Shown: positions 1 to 7,660, counted from the first letter of the stretch. The stretch is DNA of 64,000 nucleotides from Bradyrhizobium sp. CER78 (GCF_029846235.1 NZ_JARVWP010000007.1:1-64000), one strand, 5' to 3'. The notes: generated by a model from the sequence alone, not told the origin. Numbers and translations: made by a program.

Positions 1-37
1 TGCGCCCGCTTCCAATACCGCAACCGGGGACAGAACC

Positions 38-850
38 GTGCTACCCGATCTGACCAGACGACACTTCATGACCGCAGGAGGACTTTCGATCATGGCCGCG
101 ATGACGGGGATGCAGCCGGCAGGGGCCGCGACGTGGCGCGATGAGATTCGCGCGATCGCGTTCGACGTCCAGGGGACGTGCGTCGACTTCTATCAGCCGA
201 TCCTGCGCGCGGGAGAAGCCATCAACACGGCGAAGGGGCTCGCGCTCGACTGGGCCAAGCTCTCGAGCGAATGGCGCGATCTCTATCGTGCCGCGCTCGA
301 CGACGTGATCGCCGGCAAACGGCCGTGGATCCGGGTCGACCGCATCTATCGCGAGGCGCTGGATGTGCTGCTCGATCGGCACGGCCTGTCGAAGGCCTTC
401 TCCAAAGACGAGCGCGACGAACTGAATACGGTGTGGAGCAAGCTCGACGCCTGGCCCGACAGCGTCGAAGGGCTTGCGCGCCTGCGCAGCCGTTTCGTGA
501 CCTCGACATTGTCGAATGCCGGCATGGCCGCCGTGGTGGCGGTGGTCAAGCATGCCAAGCTGCCGTTCGATGCCGTGCTGACTGCGGAGCTTGCGCGCAG
601 CTACAAGCCGTCACCGGCGGTGTATCAGCTCGCCGTCGACTATCTCGGATATCCTGCCGACAAGATCCTGATGGTCGCCTGCCACAAATACGATCTGAAG
701 GCCGCCCGCGCCTTCGGCATGCGCACCGCGTTCGTTGCCCGTCCGCTGGAGTTCGGTCCGGCGGCAAAGGTCGACGTCGCGCCGGAGCCCTGGTTCGACC
801 TTCACGTGGACAGCTTTACGCAGCTGGCCGACGCGCTTGTGCCGGTGTGA
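38..850 (+). CDS. Haloacid dehalogenase type II, Tat-exported
   Basis: 270 aa, GTG start behind a GGGGACAG ribosome site. The N-terminus has a twin-arginine signal (R7-R8-H-F followed by a hydrophobic stretch ending near AGA at residue 30), so export to the periplasm is predicted. The mature part is a HAD-superfamily hydrolase: motif I is FDVQGTCVD (nucleophile Asp at its start), motif II is TLSNAG, motif III is the Lys in YKPSPAVY, and the C-terminal region has MVACHKYDLKAARAFGM, as in L-2-haloacid dehalogenases. The usual DVYGTL is altered to DVQGTC, so the substrate may not be a 2-haloacid. It stands alone before a repeat-rich gap. Fold is clear; substrate is inferred. Confidence 0.85.
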   Translation: MLPDLTRRHFMTAGGLSIMAAMTGMQPAGAATWRDEIRAIAFDVQGTCVDFYQPILRAGEAINTAKGLALDWAKLSSEWRDLYRAALDDVIAGKRPWIRVDRIYREALDVLLDRHGLSKAFSKDERDELNTVWSKLDAWPDSVEGLARLRSRFVTSTLSNAGMAAVVAVVKHAKLPFDAVLTAELARSYKPSPAVYQLAVDYLGYPADKILMVACHKYDLKAARAFGMRTAFVARPLEFGPAAKVDVAPEPWFDLHVDSFTQLADALVPV

Positions 851-930
851 CGATGCGCGGGCCCGATCCATGGGTCGAATGTGTCAGATGAACAACTGCG
901 ATCGCCGGAAGCGGTGAGGTAAGCACGCTG

Positions 931-1103
931 GTAGGGCTCCCTCCCCCCTTGCGGGGGAGGGTTGGGGAGAGGGGTGCTGCTTGCTCCGCTCTCTGTAAGA
1001 ACCAGCTCGCGACGCGCATTGACAGACGATCATCCTTTCGCGCGCATTGCGCCCAGGGCCACCCCTCACCCCACCCTCCCCCACAAGGGGAGAGGGAGCC
1101 TGA
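931..1103. repeat. Dispersed repeat family A, inverted pair
   Basis: Two copies of a GC-rich hairpin element, at about 931-976 and 1060-1103, in opposite orientation. Each has a CCCTCCCC arm, a short TTGCG- or ACAAG-type centre and a GGGGAGGG arm, followed by a GGGGAGAGGGG tail. They fill the gap between the convergent dehalogenase and serine acetyltransferase genes. Related pairs occur near 15.1-15.3, 19.7-19.8, 26.8-27.0 and 34.2-34.3 kb. Confidence 0.85.
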
Positions 1104-1128
1104 GAGGCGTGCTCACCCGACGATCTCG

Positions 1129-1896
1129 CTAGAGCACCGGCGCGCCCGCTTCCGTGCAATTGGTCAGCCGCGCCGGCACGCCGACGGCGGTGCAGCCGGC
1201 GGGCACGTCCGACGTCACCAGTGCGCCAGCGCCGATCTTAGCGAAATCTCCAATGCTGAGATTGCCGATGACAGTGGCGCCGGCGCTGAGCAGCACGCCG
1301 TGACCGATCTTTGGCGCGTGGCGCGGGTCATCCTGATGCCGCGCGATGGTGACGTTCTGCAGGATCGTGACCTCGTCGCCGACCGACGCCAGCGCGCCGA
1401 TGATGATGCCGGTGCCGTGATCGAGGAACACAGCGGTTCCGATTTGGGCCGAGGGATGAATGCTGATCTGCAACTGGACCGCCGCCGCGCTCTGCATCAG
1501 CAGCGCAAGGTCGGGATGATCCTGGCGCCACAGCCAGTTCGTGACACGCCAGGCTTGCAATGCGACGTAGCCTTTGAAGTTGCGGAACGGCGGCAGCAAC
1601 CCTTTGATCGCCGGATCGCGGCGCACGATGGCGGTGAGATCAACGGCTGCGGCGTCGACCAGCGCGGGCTCGGCCGCGAACGCCTCGCGGGCCGCTCGCA
1701 TGAACTGCGCGCGATCGGCATCGGTGCGGCAGATGGCCCGGCCAATCAGGAAGGCGAGCGCGCCAGCGAGGTCGCCCTGATCGAGGATGAAGGCGGCTGA
1801 GGCTTCGAGAAAGGGATCGGCCGCGATTGCAGTTTCAGCCTCGCGCCGGATCGCAAGCCAGAGATCATCAGAACTCACCGTCGCAGATCCCGCCAT
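1129..1896 (-). CDS. cysE: Serine O-acetyltransferase
   Basis: 255 aa from the ATG at 1896, which has GAGG about ten bases upstream; an in-frame start at 1977 lacks this and adds an unlike-family extension. The enzyme makes O-acetylserine from serine and acetyl-CoA, the first step of cysteine synthesis in the cytoplasm. The helical N-terminal domain (about 1-130) is followed by left-handed beta-helix hexapeptide repeats, including HPSAQIGTAVFLDHGTGIIIG, whose His-Asp region matches the CysE active site, and a GVPAR turn near the end. Length fits the family. No cysteine genes are adjacent. Confidence 0.93.
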   Translation of the reverse strand: MAGSATVSSDDLWLAIRREAETAIAADPFLEASAAFILDQGDLAGALAFLIGRAICRTDADRAQFMRAAREAFAAEPALVDAAAVDLTAIVRRDPAIKGLLPPFRNFKGYVALQAWRVTNWLWRQDHPDLALLMQSAAAVQLQISIHPSAQIGTAVFLDHGTGIIIGALASVGDEVTILQNVTIARHQDDPRHAPKIGHGVLLSAGATVIGNLSIGDFAKIGAGALVTSDVPAGCTAVGVPARLTNCTEAGAPVL

Positions 1897-1956
1897 CGTC
1901 TTCGCCTCGTCACGCGTGCTCACACGATAGTGGGCGTGACTACCCCAAAATGCAAA

Positions 1957-1985
1957 CCGCCCGCTTGCTTGTCGCAAACGGGCGG
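1957..1985 (-). terminator. Rho-independent terminator after the DUF2852 gene
   Basis: A 7-bp GC stem (CCGCCCG 1957-1963 paired with CGGGCGG 1979-1985). On the minus strand it is followed by a T-rich run (complement of CAAAATGCAAA, 1947-1957). It lies about 60 bases past the stop of the DUF2852 gene and before cysE. Confidence 0.75.
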
Positions 1986-2046
1986 CTCAGGGCCATCAGG
2001 TTCTATGGGGGCACATCGCCTGAAGGCTAGCTACTGCCTCGCGTCA

Positions 2047-2538
2047 TCAGCTCTGCGGCGGCTGGTCGTTCGGCGGGGTCGGACGGGTCTTGTGCTGCGC
2101 CATGAAGGCATCGAACTCTTCCTTGTCCTTGGCGTGACGCAGGCGATCGAGGAAGTTCTTGAACTCGACCTGCTCTTCCTCGAGCCGGCGCAGCGTATCC
2201 TGGCGGTACTCGTCGAAGGCGCGGTTGCCGCTCGAGGGCGGGCCGAAGCCGCCGAACGGGAAGCCGCGGCGCTCCATGCGGCTCTTCATCCGCTCCATCT
2301 TGTCCTGCATGCGCTCCATCTTGTTCTGCCAGCGATCCATGTCGTTGTGACTCCAACAGGCCATTTTTCTGCTCCCGAGTGTGAAAAAGAGAAGGGCGAG
2401 GCCGATCGGCCACCAGATCATGAAGCCGAGGATGATCCCGGCGATCTTCAGGGGATGCCACGGCGTCGCGTAGAAGTAGGGACGGTAGGGCTCTTCAGCG
2501 GGGCCGCGCCAGCGATTGACATCAGCGGTGTAGGCCAT
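2047..2538 (-). CDS. DUF2852 family membrane protein
   Basis: 163 aa from the ATG at 2538. That start has GGAGAAGG a few bases upstream, whereas longer in-frame starts at 2550 and 2601 run into the operator described at 2572-2590. Residues about 20-50 form one hydrophobic segment (HPLKIAGIILGFMIWWPIGLALLFFTLG). It is followed by a charged, Met-rich coiled-coil part with repeated M-x-R/DKMERM heptads and a Gly/Pro linker. This arrangement is typical of the alphaproteobacterial DUF2852 family, which has no known function. It is probably inner-membrane anchored with a cytoplasmic coiled coil. Regulation by the upstream TetR protein is inferred from the shared operator. Confidence 0.85.
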   Translation of the reverse strand: MAYTADVNRWRGPAEEPYRPYFYATPWHPLKIAGIILGFMIWWPIGLALLFFTLGSRKMACWSHNDMDRWQNKMERMQDKMERMKSRMERRGFPFGGFGPPSSGNRAFDEYRQDTLRRLEEEQVEFKNFLDRLRHAKDKEEFDAFMAQHKTRPTPPNDQPPQS

Positions 2539-2571
2539 TTCCTTCTCCATCACGGCATCACGCCGTTGTGA

Positions 2572-2590
2572 ATGTAAATAACATTTACAT
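2572..2590. promoter_or_regulatory. TetR-type operator upstream of the DUF2852 gene
   Basis: A perfect 19-bp inverted repeat: 8-bp arms ATGTAAAT and ATTTACAT around AAC. It sits 34 bp upstream of the DUF2852 start codon. The same geometry recurs at 3381-3399 on the start of the neighbouring TetR gene, so that protein is the likely ligand. Confidence 0.8.
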
Positions 2591-2668
2591 AGGTAGCCCA
2601 TCCCCCGGGAAAGTCAAGCAGCGCGGATGACGCACCCCTCGGATTATTTTTGGCCTGGCCGTTGAACC

Positions 2669-3382
2669 TTATTTCGGCTTGCCCCACGGACCAGCCTTCT
2701 CGCCGGCCGGCTTGTCGTCGGCTGCCGCGGTTCCAGGCCGCTGGTCGGTCCGGAAGCCGAGACCGCGCAGGTAGATCAGCACTTCGGCCTCGAGCAGATC
2801 CTCCGGCGACATCGGCAGCTTGCGCCGCGCGGCATCGCCACGGCCGAACAGCGACGCGACGCCATGCGACATCGACCAGATGTGCAGCGCCATCATCATC
2901 GCCGGCGGCCGCGGCATACCCGGCGGCGCCAGCGCCGCGAGCCGTTCGGCAGCGGCACGGATGATCGCGAACGCCCGCTCGCTTGCAGCCATCAGCGTTG
3001 GATTCGCGTCGGGCGGCAGGCCGGATTCGAACATCGCGGAATAGAATGCGGGCTCCTCACGCGCGAAGGCGAGATAGGCCTTGCCGACCCGCTCGAACGC
3101 CGTGACGGTATCCGGGCGGCCGTCGTCCCAGGCTTGCGTCAGCAAAGACTCGAACTGCTCGAAGCCGCGCTGCGCGATGCTGGCGATCAGCTCGTCGCGG
3201 TCGCGAAAGTGCCGGTACGGTGCGGCGGGGCTGACGCCGGCCATGCGCGCGGCATCGGCGAAGGTGAAGCCGGCCGGCCCCTTCTTCGAGATCAGGTCGA
3301 GGGCGGCCTGCAGCAACGCCTCTTTGAGATTGCCGTGATGATAGCCGCGCTCGGCGCGGCCTTGGTCCTTGCGCCAGCTCAT
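2669..3382 (-). CDS. TetR/AcrR family transcriptional regulator
   Basis: 237 aa. The N-terminal DNA-binding domain (about residues 14-65) has the TetR helix-turn-helix with FTFADAARMAGVSPAAPYRHFRDRDELI; the C-terminal ligand domain resembles the WHG type (MMMALHIWSMSHGVASLFG). The proline/alanine-rich tail is low complexity. The gene is the upstream member of a same-strand pair with the DUF2852 gene, but the 130-bp gap with its own operator suggests separate transcription. An operator-like palindrome overlaps its own start codon, pointing to autorepression and perhaps a leaderless or very short leader. The inducer is unknown. Confidence 0.9.
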   Translation of the reverse strand: MSWRKDQGRAERGYHHGNLKEALLQAALDLISKKGPAGFTFADAARMAGVSPAAPYRHFRDRDELIASIAQRGFEQFESLLTQAWDDGRPDTVTAFERVGKAYLAFAREEPAFYSAMFESGLPPDANPTLMAASERAFAIIRAAAERLAALAPPGMPRPPAMMMALHIWSMSHGVASLFGRGDAARRKLPMSPEDLLEAEVLIYLRGLGFRTDQRPGTAAADDKPAGEKAGPWGKPK

Positions 3383-3399
3383 GTGAACGGCTTTTACAT
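3381..3399. promoter_or_regulatory. TetR autoregulatory operator
   Basis: ATGTGAAC-GGC-TTTTACAT, 19 bp, with the same arm length and 3-bp centre as the perfect palindrome at 2572-2590 and two mismatched pairs. It overlaps the first two bases of the TetR start codon, so a bound repressor would cover the transcription or translation start. Confidence 0.7.
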
Positions 3400-3473
3400 G
3401 AGCCGGCGGTAAAGGTCACTAGCGGCGGGACCGCGCGTCAATCAAGATTAACGGACTAGCCCAAGCCGTATGA

Positions 3474-4007
3474 CTAGGCGGGGACGTAGGTCAACCGGAT
3501 CGTGTTGTCGCCCAGCCGGTCGCTAGCCACGAGGCGGAGCGGCGCGCGCGGGCCGGTGAAGAATGGCTTGCCGCGACCGAGCACGACGGGCCGGAGGTAG
3601 ATTTGATACTCATCGATCAGGCCGAGCTCGGTCAGGCATCCCGCGAGCTCCGGTCCGGCGACTTCGATCTCACCGTCGAGCCGGGCCTTCAACTCGCGCA
3701 CCGCCACCGCGAGATCGCCCGCGACCAGGATCGCGTTGGGCCCGACCGACGTCAGCGAACGCGACACGACCCATTTTGGCCGGCTCCGCCACGCGGCCGC
3801 GTACTCGCGCTCCTCCGCGCCCCAATCGGGGAGGTCGTCGTCCCAGTAGCGCATCACCTCGTACATGCGGCGGCCGTACAACATACCGGTCACGCCACGC
3901 ACCTGCTCGATGAAATGACGAAACAGCCCAGGTTCTGGCGGCATCGGCTGGTCGTGATCGACATAGCCGTCGAGCGGCTGGTTCAATCCAAAGACGAGCT
4001 TCGCCAT
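3474..4007 (-). CDS. Dihydrofolate reductase / RibD C-terminal-like reductase
   Basis: 177 aa from the ATG at 4007 (GGAG ten bases upstream; a GTG at 4022 is possible). It matches the RibD-C/DHFR-like family: N-terminal strand AKLVFGLNQPLDGYVD, the GMLYGRRMYEVMRYW region, VVSRSL, and a C-terminal half with VAGPELAGCLTELGLIDEYQIYLRPVVLGRGKPFF, which forms the NADPH-binding core in this family. These short proteins are common in clusters with YCII, SRPBCC and ArsR genes and have no assigned substrate. It is the last minus-strand gene after three YCII genes; a 233-bp repeat-bearing gap leaves cotranscription uncertain. Confidence 0.85.
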   Translation of the reverse strand: MAKLVFGLNQPLDGYVDHDQPMPPEPGLFRHFIEQVRGVTGMLYGRRMYEVMRYWDDDLPDWGAEEREYAAAWRSRPKWVVSRSLTSVGPNAILVAGDLAVAVRELKARLDGEIEVAGPELAGCLTELGLIDEYQIYLRPVVLGRGKPFFTGPRAPLRLVASDRLGDNTIRLTYVPA

Positions 4008-4109
4008 CGCGCAAATCTCCACCTAGAGTTCAGATTGGATTGAGCCGGCGTGACGTGAGAACGACGTCGCTCCCGGGGGATGGGGCTGTCTCCGCATGTC
4101 GCATCGTGG

Positions 4110-4254
4110 AGAAAGCCCCCACCCGCATCGCATCGATGATGCGATGCGACCTAAGAGCGAGCTTCGCTCGTCTCGACCCCGCAAGCGGGAGAGGTTCAGG
4201 GAACTGGTGGCCTAACGCCCCGGGGCCTAACGCCCGGGGACTAGCGTCCCGGGA
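4110..4254. repeat. Family A-like palindrome and three short tandem copies at a gene end
   Basis: About 4120-4200 holds a palindrome with GCATCGCATCGATGATGCG and a GCGGG-type arm resembling family A. Next to it, 4211-4254 is three near-identical copies of a 15-bp unit (CCTAACGCCCCGGGG, then variants). The third copy contains the stop codon of the YCII gene ending at 4241, so the gene end seems to have been duplicated in place twice. Confidence 0.6.
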
Positions 4255-4603
4255 TCGGCAGCACCGGCATGATCTCCACGGCTTCGCCCGGGAAGATCGA
4301 AAAGTGCGGGTGGTTCTCGAACAGCTTTGCCGCCGCCTCATGCGAGGGCGCGCGCACCACGGTGAAGCCGGTCAGATGATTGGTGATGTCGGCGGTGCCG
4401 CCCTCGCCGACCTTCTTGGTCTTGCCCAGCGGACCGCCCATCTCGACGATCACGTCGTGGTGCTTCTCGACCCAGGCGCCCCACGCGGCCATGCCCTGCT
4501 GCTCCTTGGCGCGCCGCTCGGCCTCCGGCATCGCGTTCCAGGCCGCCATCCGCGCGCCGGTCTTGCTGCCGAGATAGACGGCGAGGAAGGTGTTGCTGCT
4601 CAT
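4241..4603 (-). CDS. YCII-related protein, divergent (no DGPF motif)
   Basis: 120 aa from the ATG at 4603 with GGAG seven bases upstream. The dimeric ferredoxin-like YCII fold is suggested by length, by FLAVYLGSKTGARMAAW at the start and by the final VEIMPVLPIPGR strand. Where its neighbours have DGPF this protein has MGGPLGKTKKV. It is the most divergent of four YCII genes in the window. It follows two other YCII genes on the same strand, separated from them by a family C repeat. YCII proteins have been linked to ECF sigma factors of group 42, one of which is encoded at 15.4-16.7 kb. Biochemical role unknown. Confidence 0.8.
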   Translation of the reverse strand: MSSNTFLAVYLGSKTGARMAAWNAMPEAERRAKEQQGMAAWGAWVEKHHDVIVEMGGPLGKTKKVGEGGTADITNHLTGFTVVRAPSHEAAAKLFENHPHFSIFPGEAVEIMPVLPIPGR

Positions 4604-4700
4604 CGTGCTTCTCCGTTGTGGTGGTTGGTGGTGTGACGATCGGTTGGTGGCGCGGTGACGCCGTGCGGCGGCATCGCTTCTTGTTCGACTCCTTCGTTTT

Positions 4701-4748
4701 GCGCATGGTCTTCCGGAAAACCGCTGCGCACTTTTCCGGATCATGCGC
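4701..4748. repeat. Dispersed repeat family C
   Basis: One copy of the element with TTCCGGAAAACCGC and CACTTTTCCGGATCATGC. It ends at the stop codon of the YCII gene at 4748. Other copies are near 11.6, 12.8, 23.2, 23.9, 39.9 and 58.1 kb. Confidence 0.8.
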
Positions 4749-5173
4749 TAACGCAGCGCCTTGCCCCAGCCGCCCTGCGGATGCTCGAAGGTGGCGGCCG
4801 CCTGCTGCACCTCCTCGGAGAAATCGGCCATCTCCTGCACCTGGCGGATCTCGATCATCTCGTTCGCGGTGGCCGGACACTGCTTTGCCCATTCGATCGC
4901 TTCCGCGCGCGAGGCGACCTCGATCATCCAGAAGCCGCCGATCACTTCCTTGGCCTCGGTGAACGGACCGTCGATCACGACGGGCTCGCCGGCGTCGAAC
5001 TTGACGCGCGCGCCGGCGGCCGGCGGATGCAACCCCTCCAGCGTGATCAGCACGCCGGCGTCCTTCAGCGCCTGATTGTACCGCATCATCGCGGCGACGC
5101 GTTCGGGGTCGAGCTCGAGCTTGGCGGGGGCGGATTCGTAGCCGAGCGGGATCATCAGCATCATGAAGCGCAT
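4748..5173 (-). CDS. YCII (DGPF) family protein
   Basis: 141 aa from the ATG at 5173 (MRFMMLMIPLGYESAPAKLE), the usual family start; longer in-frame starts run into a repeat. The diagnostic DGPFTEAKEVIGGFWMIE lies near residues 75-92, followed by ASRAEAIEWAKQCP and IEIRQVQEM, the ferredoxin-like strands of the fold. Members often accompany group 42 ECF sigma factors and may be small enzymes or binding proteins. The gene lies 155 bp after another YCII gene with no promoter match of its own, so readthrough from the promoter at 5797-5824 is likely. Confidence 0.88.
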   Translation of the reverse strand: MRFMMLMIPLGYESAPAKLELDPERVAAMMRYNQALKDAGVLITLEGLHPPAAGARVKFDAGEPVVIDGPFTEAKEVIGGFWMIEVASRAEAIEWAKQCPATANEMIEIRQVQEMADFSEEVQQAAATFEHPQGGWGKALR

Positions 5174-5328
5174 TGGTCGGGTTTCCCTATCTGTTGAATC
5201 TCTCGCAATCTTCACTTTCGTCATTCCGGGAAGCCCGACGCGACGGCGGCCCGGAATCCACGACCTGCGATCGTGATCATGTATTCCAGGCGCATCGCCT
5301 GCGCGATATCGCGGAACGACGACGGGCG

Positions 5329-5745
5329 TCATTTCTTTCCAGCCTGCGCGCGCAGGCGCTCGCCGCGTTCACGCAGCTCGGGCGTCAGCGCCTCGCCGAA
5401 ATCGTCTGCCGAGAACACCTGGCGGATTTCGATCTCGGAGCCGCCGTCGAACGGTGCGCGCTTCATCCAGCCGATCGCTTCATCGAGCGATTTGGTCTCG
5501 ATCAGCCAGAAGCCGCAGACCAGATCGCCGCTCAGGCTGAACGGGCCGTGCGACACCGTGCTCTGTCCGCCGGCATATTTGACCCGCGCGCCCTTGTTGG
5601 TCGGATGCAGGCCCTCGCCGGCCTGCATCACGCCGGCCTTGACCATCTCCTCGTTGAACTTGCCCATTGCCGCGAGCAGCTCGGTGCTCGGCATCACCCC
5701 GGCCTCGGTATCCTTGTTCGCCTTCACGATCACCCTGAACTTCAT
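5329..5745 (-). CDS. YCII (DGPF) family protein, first of three
   Basis: 138 aa from the ATG at 5745 (MKFRVIVKANKDTEAGVMP). The family motif is HGPFSLSGDLVCGFWLIE in place of DGPFTEAKE, followed by SLDEAIGWMKRAP and a C-terminal IEIRQVFSADDFGE. An ECF42-type promoter match lies at 5797-5824, giving a leader of about 45 bases. Two further YCII genes and a RibD-like reductase follow on the same strand and may be read from it. The protein probably dimerises; the function is unknown. Confidence 0.88.
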   Translation of the reverse strand: MKFRVIVKANKDTEAGVMPSTELLAAMGKFNEEMVKAGVMQAGEGLHPTNKGARVKYAGGQSTVSHGPFSLSGDLVCGFWLIETKSLDEAIGWMKRAPFDGGSEIEIRQVFSADDFGEALTPELRERGERLRAQAGKK

Positions 5746-5796
5746 CGTCGTGCTCCGTTGTCTCCGAGCCGATCTCAGCACCGGCGCTCGGTTGAA

Positions 5797-5824
5797 AGAC
5801 GATGGAGGATTTGCGCGGCCGACA
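5797..5824 (-). promoter_or_regulatory. Candidate ECF42 promoter of the YCII gene
   Basis: On the minus strand: TGTCGG (complement of 5819-5824), 17 bp, then CGTCT (complement of 5797-5801). It is one of six matches with the same spacing in this region. Predicted transcription start is about 45 bp before the ATG at 5745. Confidence 0.75.
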
Positions 5825-5863
5825 CGGTCATTGAAATTATTTCCGAGGTCATTGACACGCGCG

Positions 5864-7069
5864 CTAGTCGTCGATGGCCTGATAGGCGAGCGTCCAGAAA
5901 TCCGAATACACCGGCAGCGGCTGCGGCGAATCCATCATGCGCTGGGTCAGCAGGATTCCGGTCATCGCCTCGCGCGGGTCGGAATACCAGGAAGTGCCGT
6001 AACCGCCGTCCCAGCCATAGCGGCCTGGCACATCACAGAGATCGTCCCGCGTGGTCACGACCGACAGCCCGAAACCCCAGCCCCGCGCGCCGAGCAAAAA
6101 CTCGGAGCCAAGTTTCTGCTCCGGCGTAATTTGGTTCGAGGTCATAAGCTCGACCGAGGGACGCGACAGGATCCGCTCGGTGCCGAGCCGCCCGCCATTC
6201 AGCATCATCTGGGCGAAGGCGTTGAAATCGTCCGCGGTCGACACCAGCCCGGCGCCGCCATTCTCGAATGCCGGCGGCGCGGCATATTTGCCGGTCGCGG
6301 GTTCGTCGAACACTTTCAGCGTGCCGGTCGCGTGATCGCTGGCATAGCAGGTCGCAAACCGCGTCAGCTTGTGTTGCGGCACGTGGAAAGCCGTATCCTT
6401 CATGCCGAGCGGTTCAAAGATCCGTTGCTGCAGGAAGCCCGCGAACGAGGTTCCGGCAACGCGCGCGATCAGGACGCCGAGGATCAGGCTTCCGGTGTTG
6501 TAGAGCCAGCGCTCGCCGGGCTGATAGGCCAGCGGCAGCGTGCCGTAGCGGCGCAGCAACTCGTCCGGCGGAAACGACGGAAATACCGGCCCGGGTGCGA
6601 AGCCGGCATCCGCGATCGCCATCTGGATCGGATAGCGCGCCGGATACATCGGGATCATGCCGAGCCCGAGGCGGAAGGTGAGCAGATCGCGCAGCGTGAT
6701 CGCGCGCCTTGCCGGCACCGTGTCATCGACCTCGGATTCGATGGTGCGCAACACACGGCGATCGGCGAGCTCGGGCAGCCAGCGATCGAGGGGATCATCG
6801 AGCCTGAGCCGGCATTCCTCGACCAGGATCATCGCGGCGACCGCCGTCACCGGCTTGGTCATCGAGGAAATGCGGAAGATGGTGTCGCGCTGCATCGGCG
6901 GCCCGCCCACCGCCATGCGTCCGAGCACATCGGCATGGATCTCGCCGCGACGGCTGACCAGCGCCACGAGGCCGGGTACGTCGCCATCATCGATATGCCG
7001 CGCCAGCCCCTCGCGCATGCGTCCGAGCCGTGCCTGCGACAGACCACTGCCCTCACTTGCTATCGACAT
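5864..7069 (-). CDS. Serine hydrolase of the beta-lactamase fold (class C / EstB-like)
   Basis: 401 aa from the ATG at 7069; the longer open frame upstream overlaps the SnoaL gene and is rejected. The class C beta-lactamase fold shows the S-x-x-K motif SMTK (Ser69), the YxN motif in LYNTGS and a WDGGYG segment in the place of the third motif. There is no signal peptide, so a cytoplasmic esterase or amidase is likelier than a beta-lactamase. It lies 77 bp downstream of a SnoaL-like gene and is probably cotranscribed with it from the promoter at 7587-7614. The substrate is unknown. Confidence 0.88.
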   Translation of the reverse strand: MSIASEGSGLSQARLGRMREGLARHIDDGDVPGLVALVSRRGEIHADVLGRMAVGGPPMQRDTIFRISSMTKPVTAVAAMILVEECRLRLDDPLDRWLPELADRRVLRTIESEVDDTVPARRAITLRDLLTFRLGLGMIPMYPARYPIQMAIADAGFAPGPVFPSFPPDELLRRYGTLPLAYQPGERWLYNTGSLILGVLIARVAGTSFAGFLQQRIFEPLGMKDTAFHVPQHKLTRFATCYASDHATGTLKVFDEPATGKYAAPPAFENGGAGLVSTADDFNAFAQMMLNGGRLGTERILSRPSVELMTSNQITPEQKLGSEFLLGARGWGFGLSVVTTRDDLCDVPGRYGWDGGYGTSWYSDPREAMTGILLTQRMMDSPQPLPVYSDFWTLAYQAIDD

Positions 7070-7146
7070 TGTCCGGTTTCCTTTGCAGAGTTCACGCTCG
7101 CCGACGACGACGCCCGGGCGAGCGCGCGATTGATCACGAGGCTGCC

Positions 7147-7518
7147 CTATCGCTCCTGCCTGACGAGTTCGCCGTCCTGATGCGACGGGCCGAAATAGAC
7201 GTCGATCCGCGACACCTTGTCGCCGTCGAACACGAAGAACTCGGTGTTGCGGAAGCTCTTGCCGTCCTTGGCCACGCATCGATAGGTGACGAAGGCCTCG
7301 ATGCCGTCGACCATGATGCGCTCGATCTCGTGACGGCCGATCCAGCCACTGTCGCGCCAGCACTCGGCGAAATAGCGTGGCTTGTCGATGTTCTCGCCAT
7401 AGGGCGTCGAGAAGCGGAAATCCTCCGAAAACGCCGCCTCGACGCTTGCGCGGTCATTGGCGAGATAGGCGGCGAAGAGGGAGCGGATGATCTCCGCCCT
7501 GTTGCCAGCTGCAGCCAT
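7147..7518 (-). CDS. SnoaL/NTF2-like small protein
   Basis: 123 aa from the ATG at 7518, with GGAG six bases upstream. It has the NTF2-like cone fold pattern: an initial helix (NRAEIIRSLFAAYLANDRASVEAAFSEDFRFSTP), then MVDGIEAFVTYRCVAKDGKSFRNTEFFVFDGDKVSRIDVYFG, typical of SnoaL-type proteins that bind or isomerise small hydrophobic molecules. It is the promoter-proximal gene ahead of the beta-lactamase-fold hydrolase and has its own ECF42-type promoter match. The reaction is unknown. Confidence 0.85.
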   Translation of the reverse strand: MAAAGNRAEIIRSLFAAYLANDRASVEAAFSEDFRFSTPYGENIDKPRYFAECWRDSGWIGRHEIERIMVDGIEAFVTYRCVAKDGKSFRNTEFFVFDGDKVSRIDVYFGPSHQDGELVRQER

Positions 7519-7586
7519 GTCGTCTCCACACAGATCGCCCGGGCCTCCGGAGCGCCAAGCGCTCCAGAACCCGGGCCTCAGGTACA

Positions 7587-7614
7587 AGACGAATGGAACG
7601 GCGCGAAAGCGACA
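7587..7614 (-). promoter_or_regulatory. Candidate ECF42 promoter of the SnoaL / hydrolase unit
   Basis: On the minus strand: TGTCGC (complement of 7609-7614), 17 bp, CGTCT (complement of 7587-7591). The only one of the six sites with C as the sixth base of the -35 element. Leader about 60 bases. Confidence 0.72.
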
Positions 7615-7660
7615 TCGCGCCGTCATTTATTTTCGGGACGGGACCGGACCAGGGTTCCCG

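Noticed and set aside
1949-2571. Long plus-strand open frame opposite the DUF2852 gene
   Set aside because: It is a shadow of the minus-strand gene; GC-rich codon bias opens many such frames. The minus-strand product matches a known family and has a good ribosome site.
4748-5332. ECF42 promoter for the second and third YCII genes (starts at 5173 and 4603)
   Set aside because: No TGTCG with a CGT(C/T) element at 17 bp was found upstream; the best fragment upstream of 4603 (AGTCGA...CGC) fails both elements. Readthrough from 5797-5824 is simpler.
5864-7069. True beta-lactamase giving antibiotic resistance
   Set aside because: There is no signal peptide for export, and the third active-site motif is altered; an esterase or amidase of the same fold is more likely.
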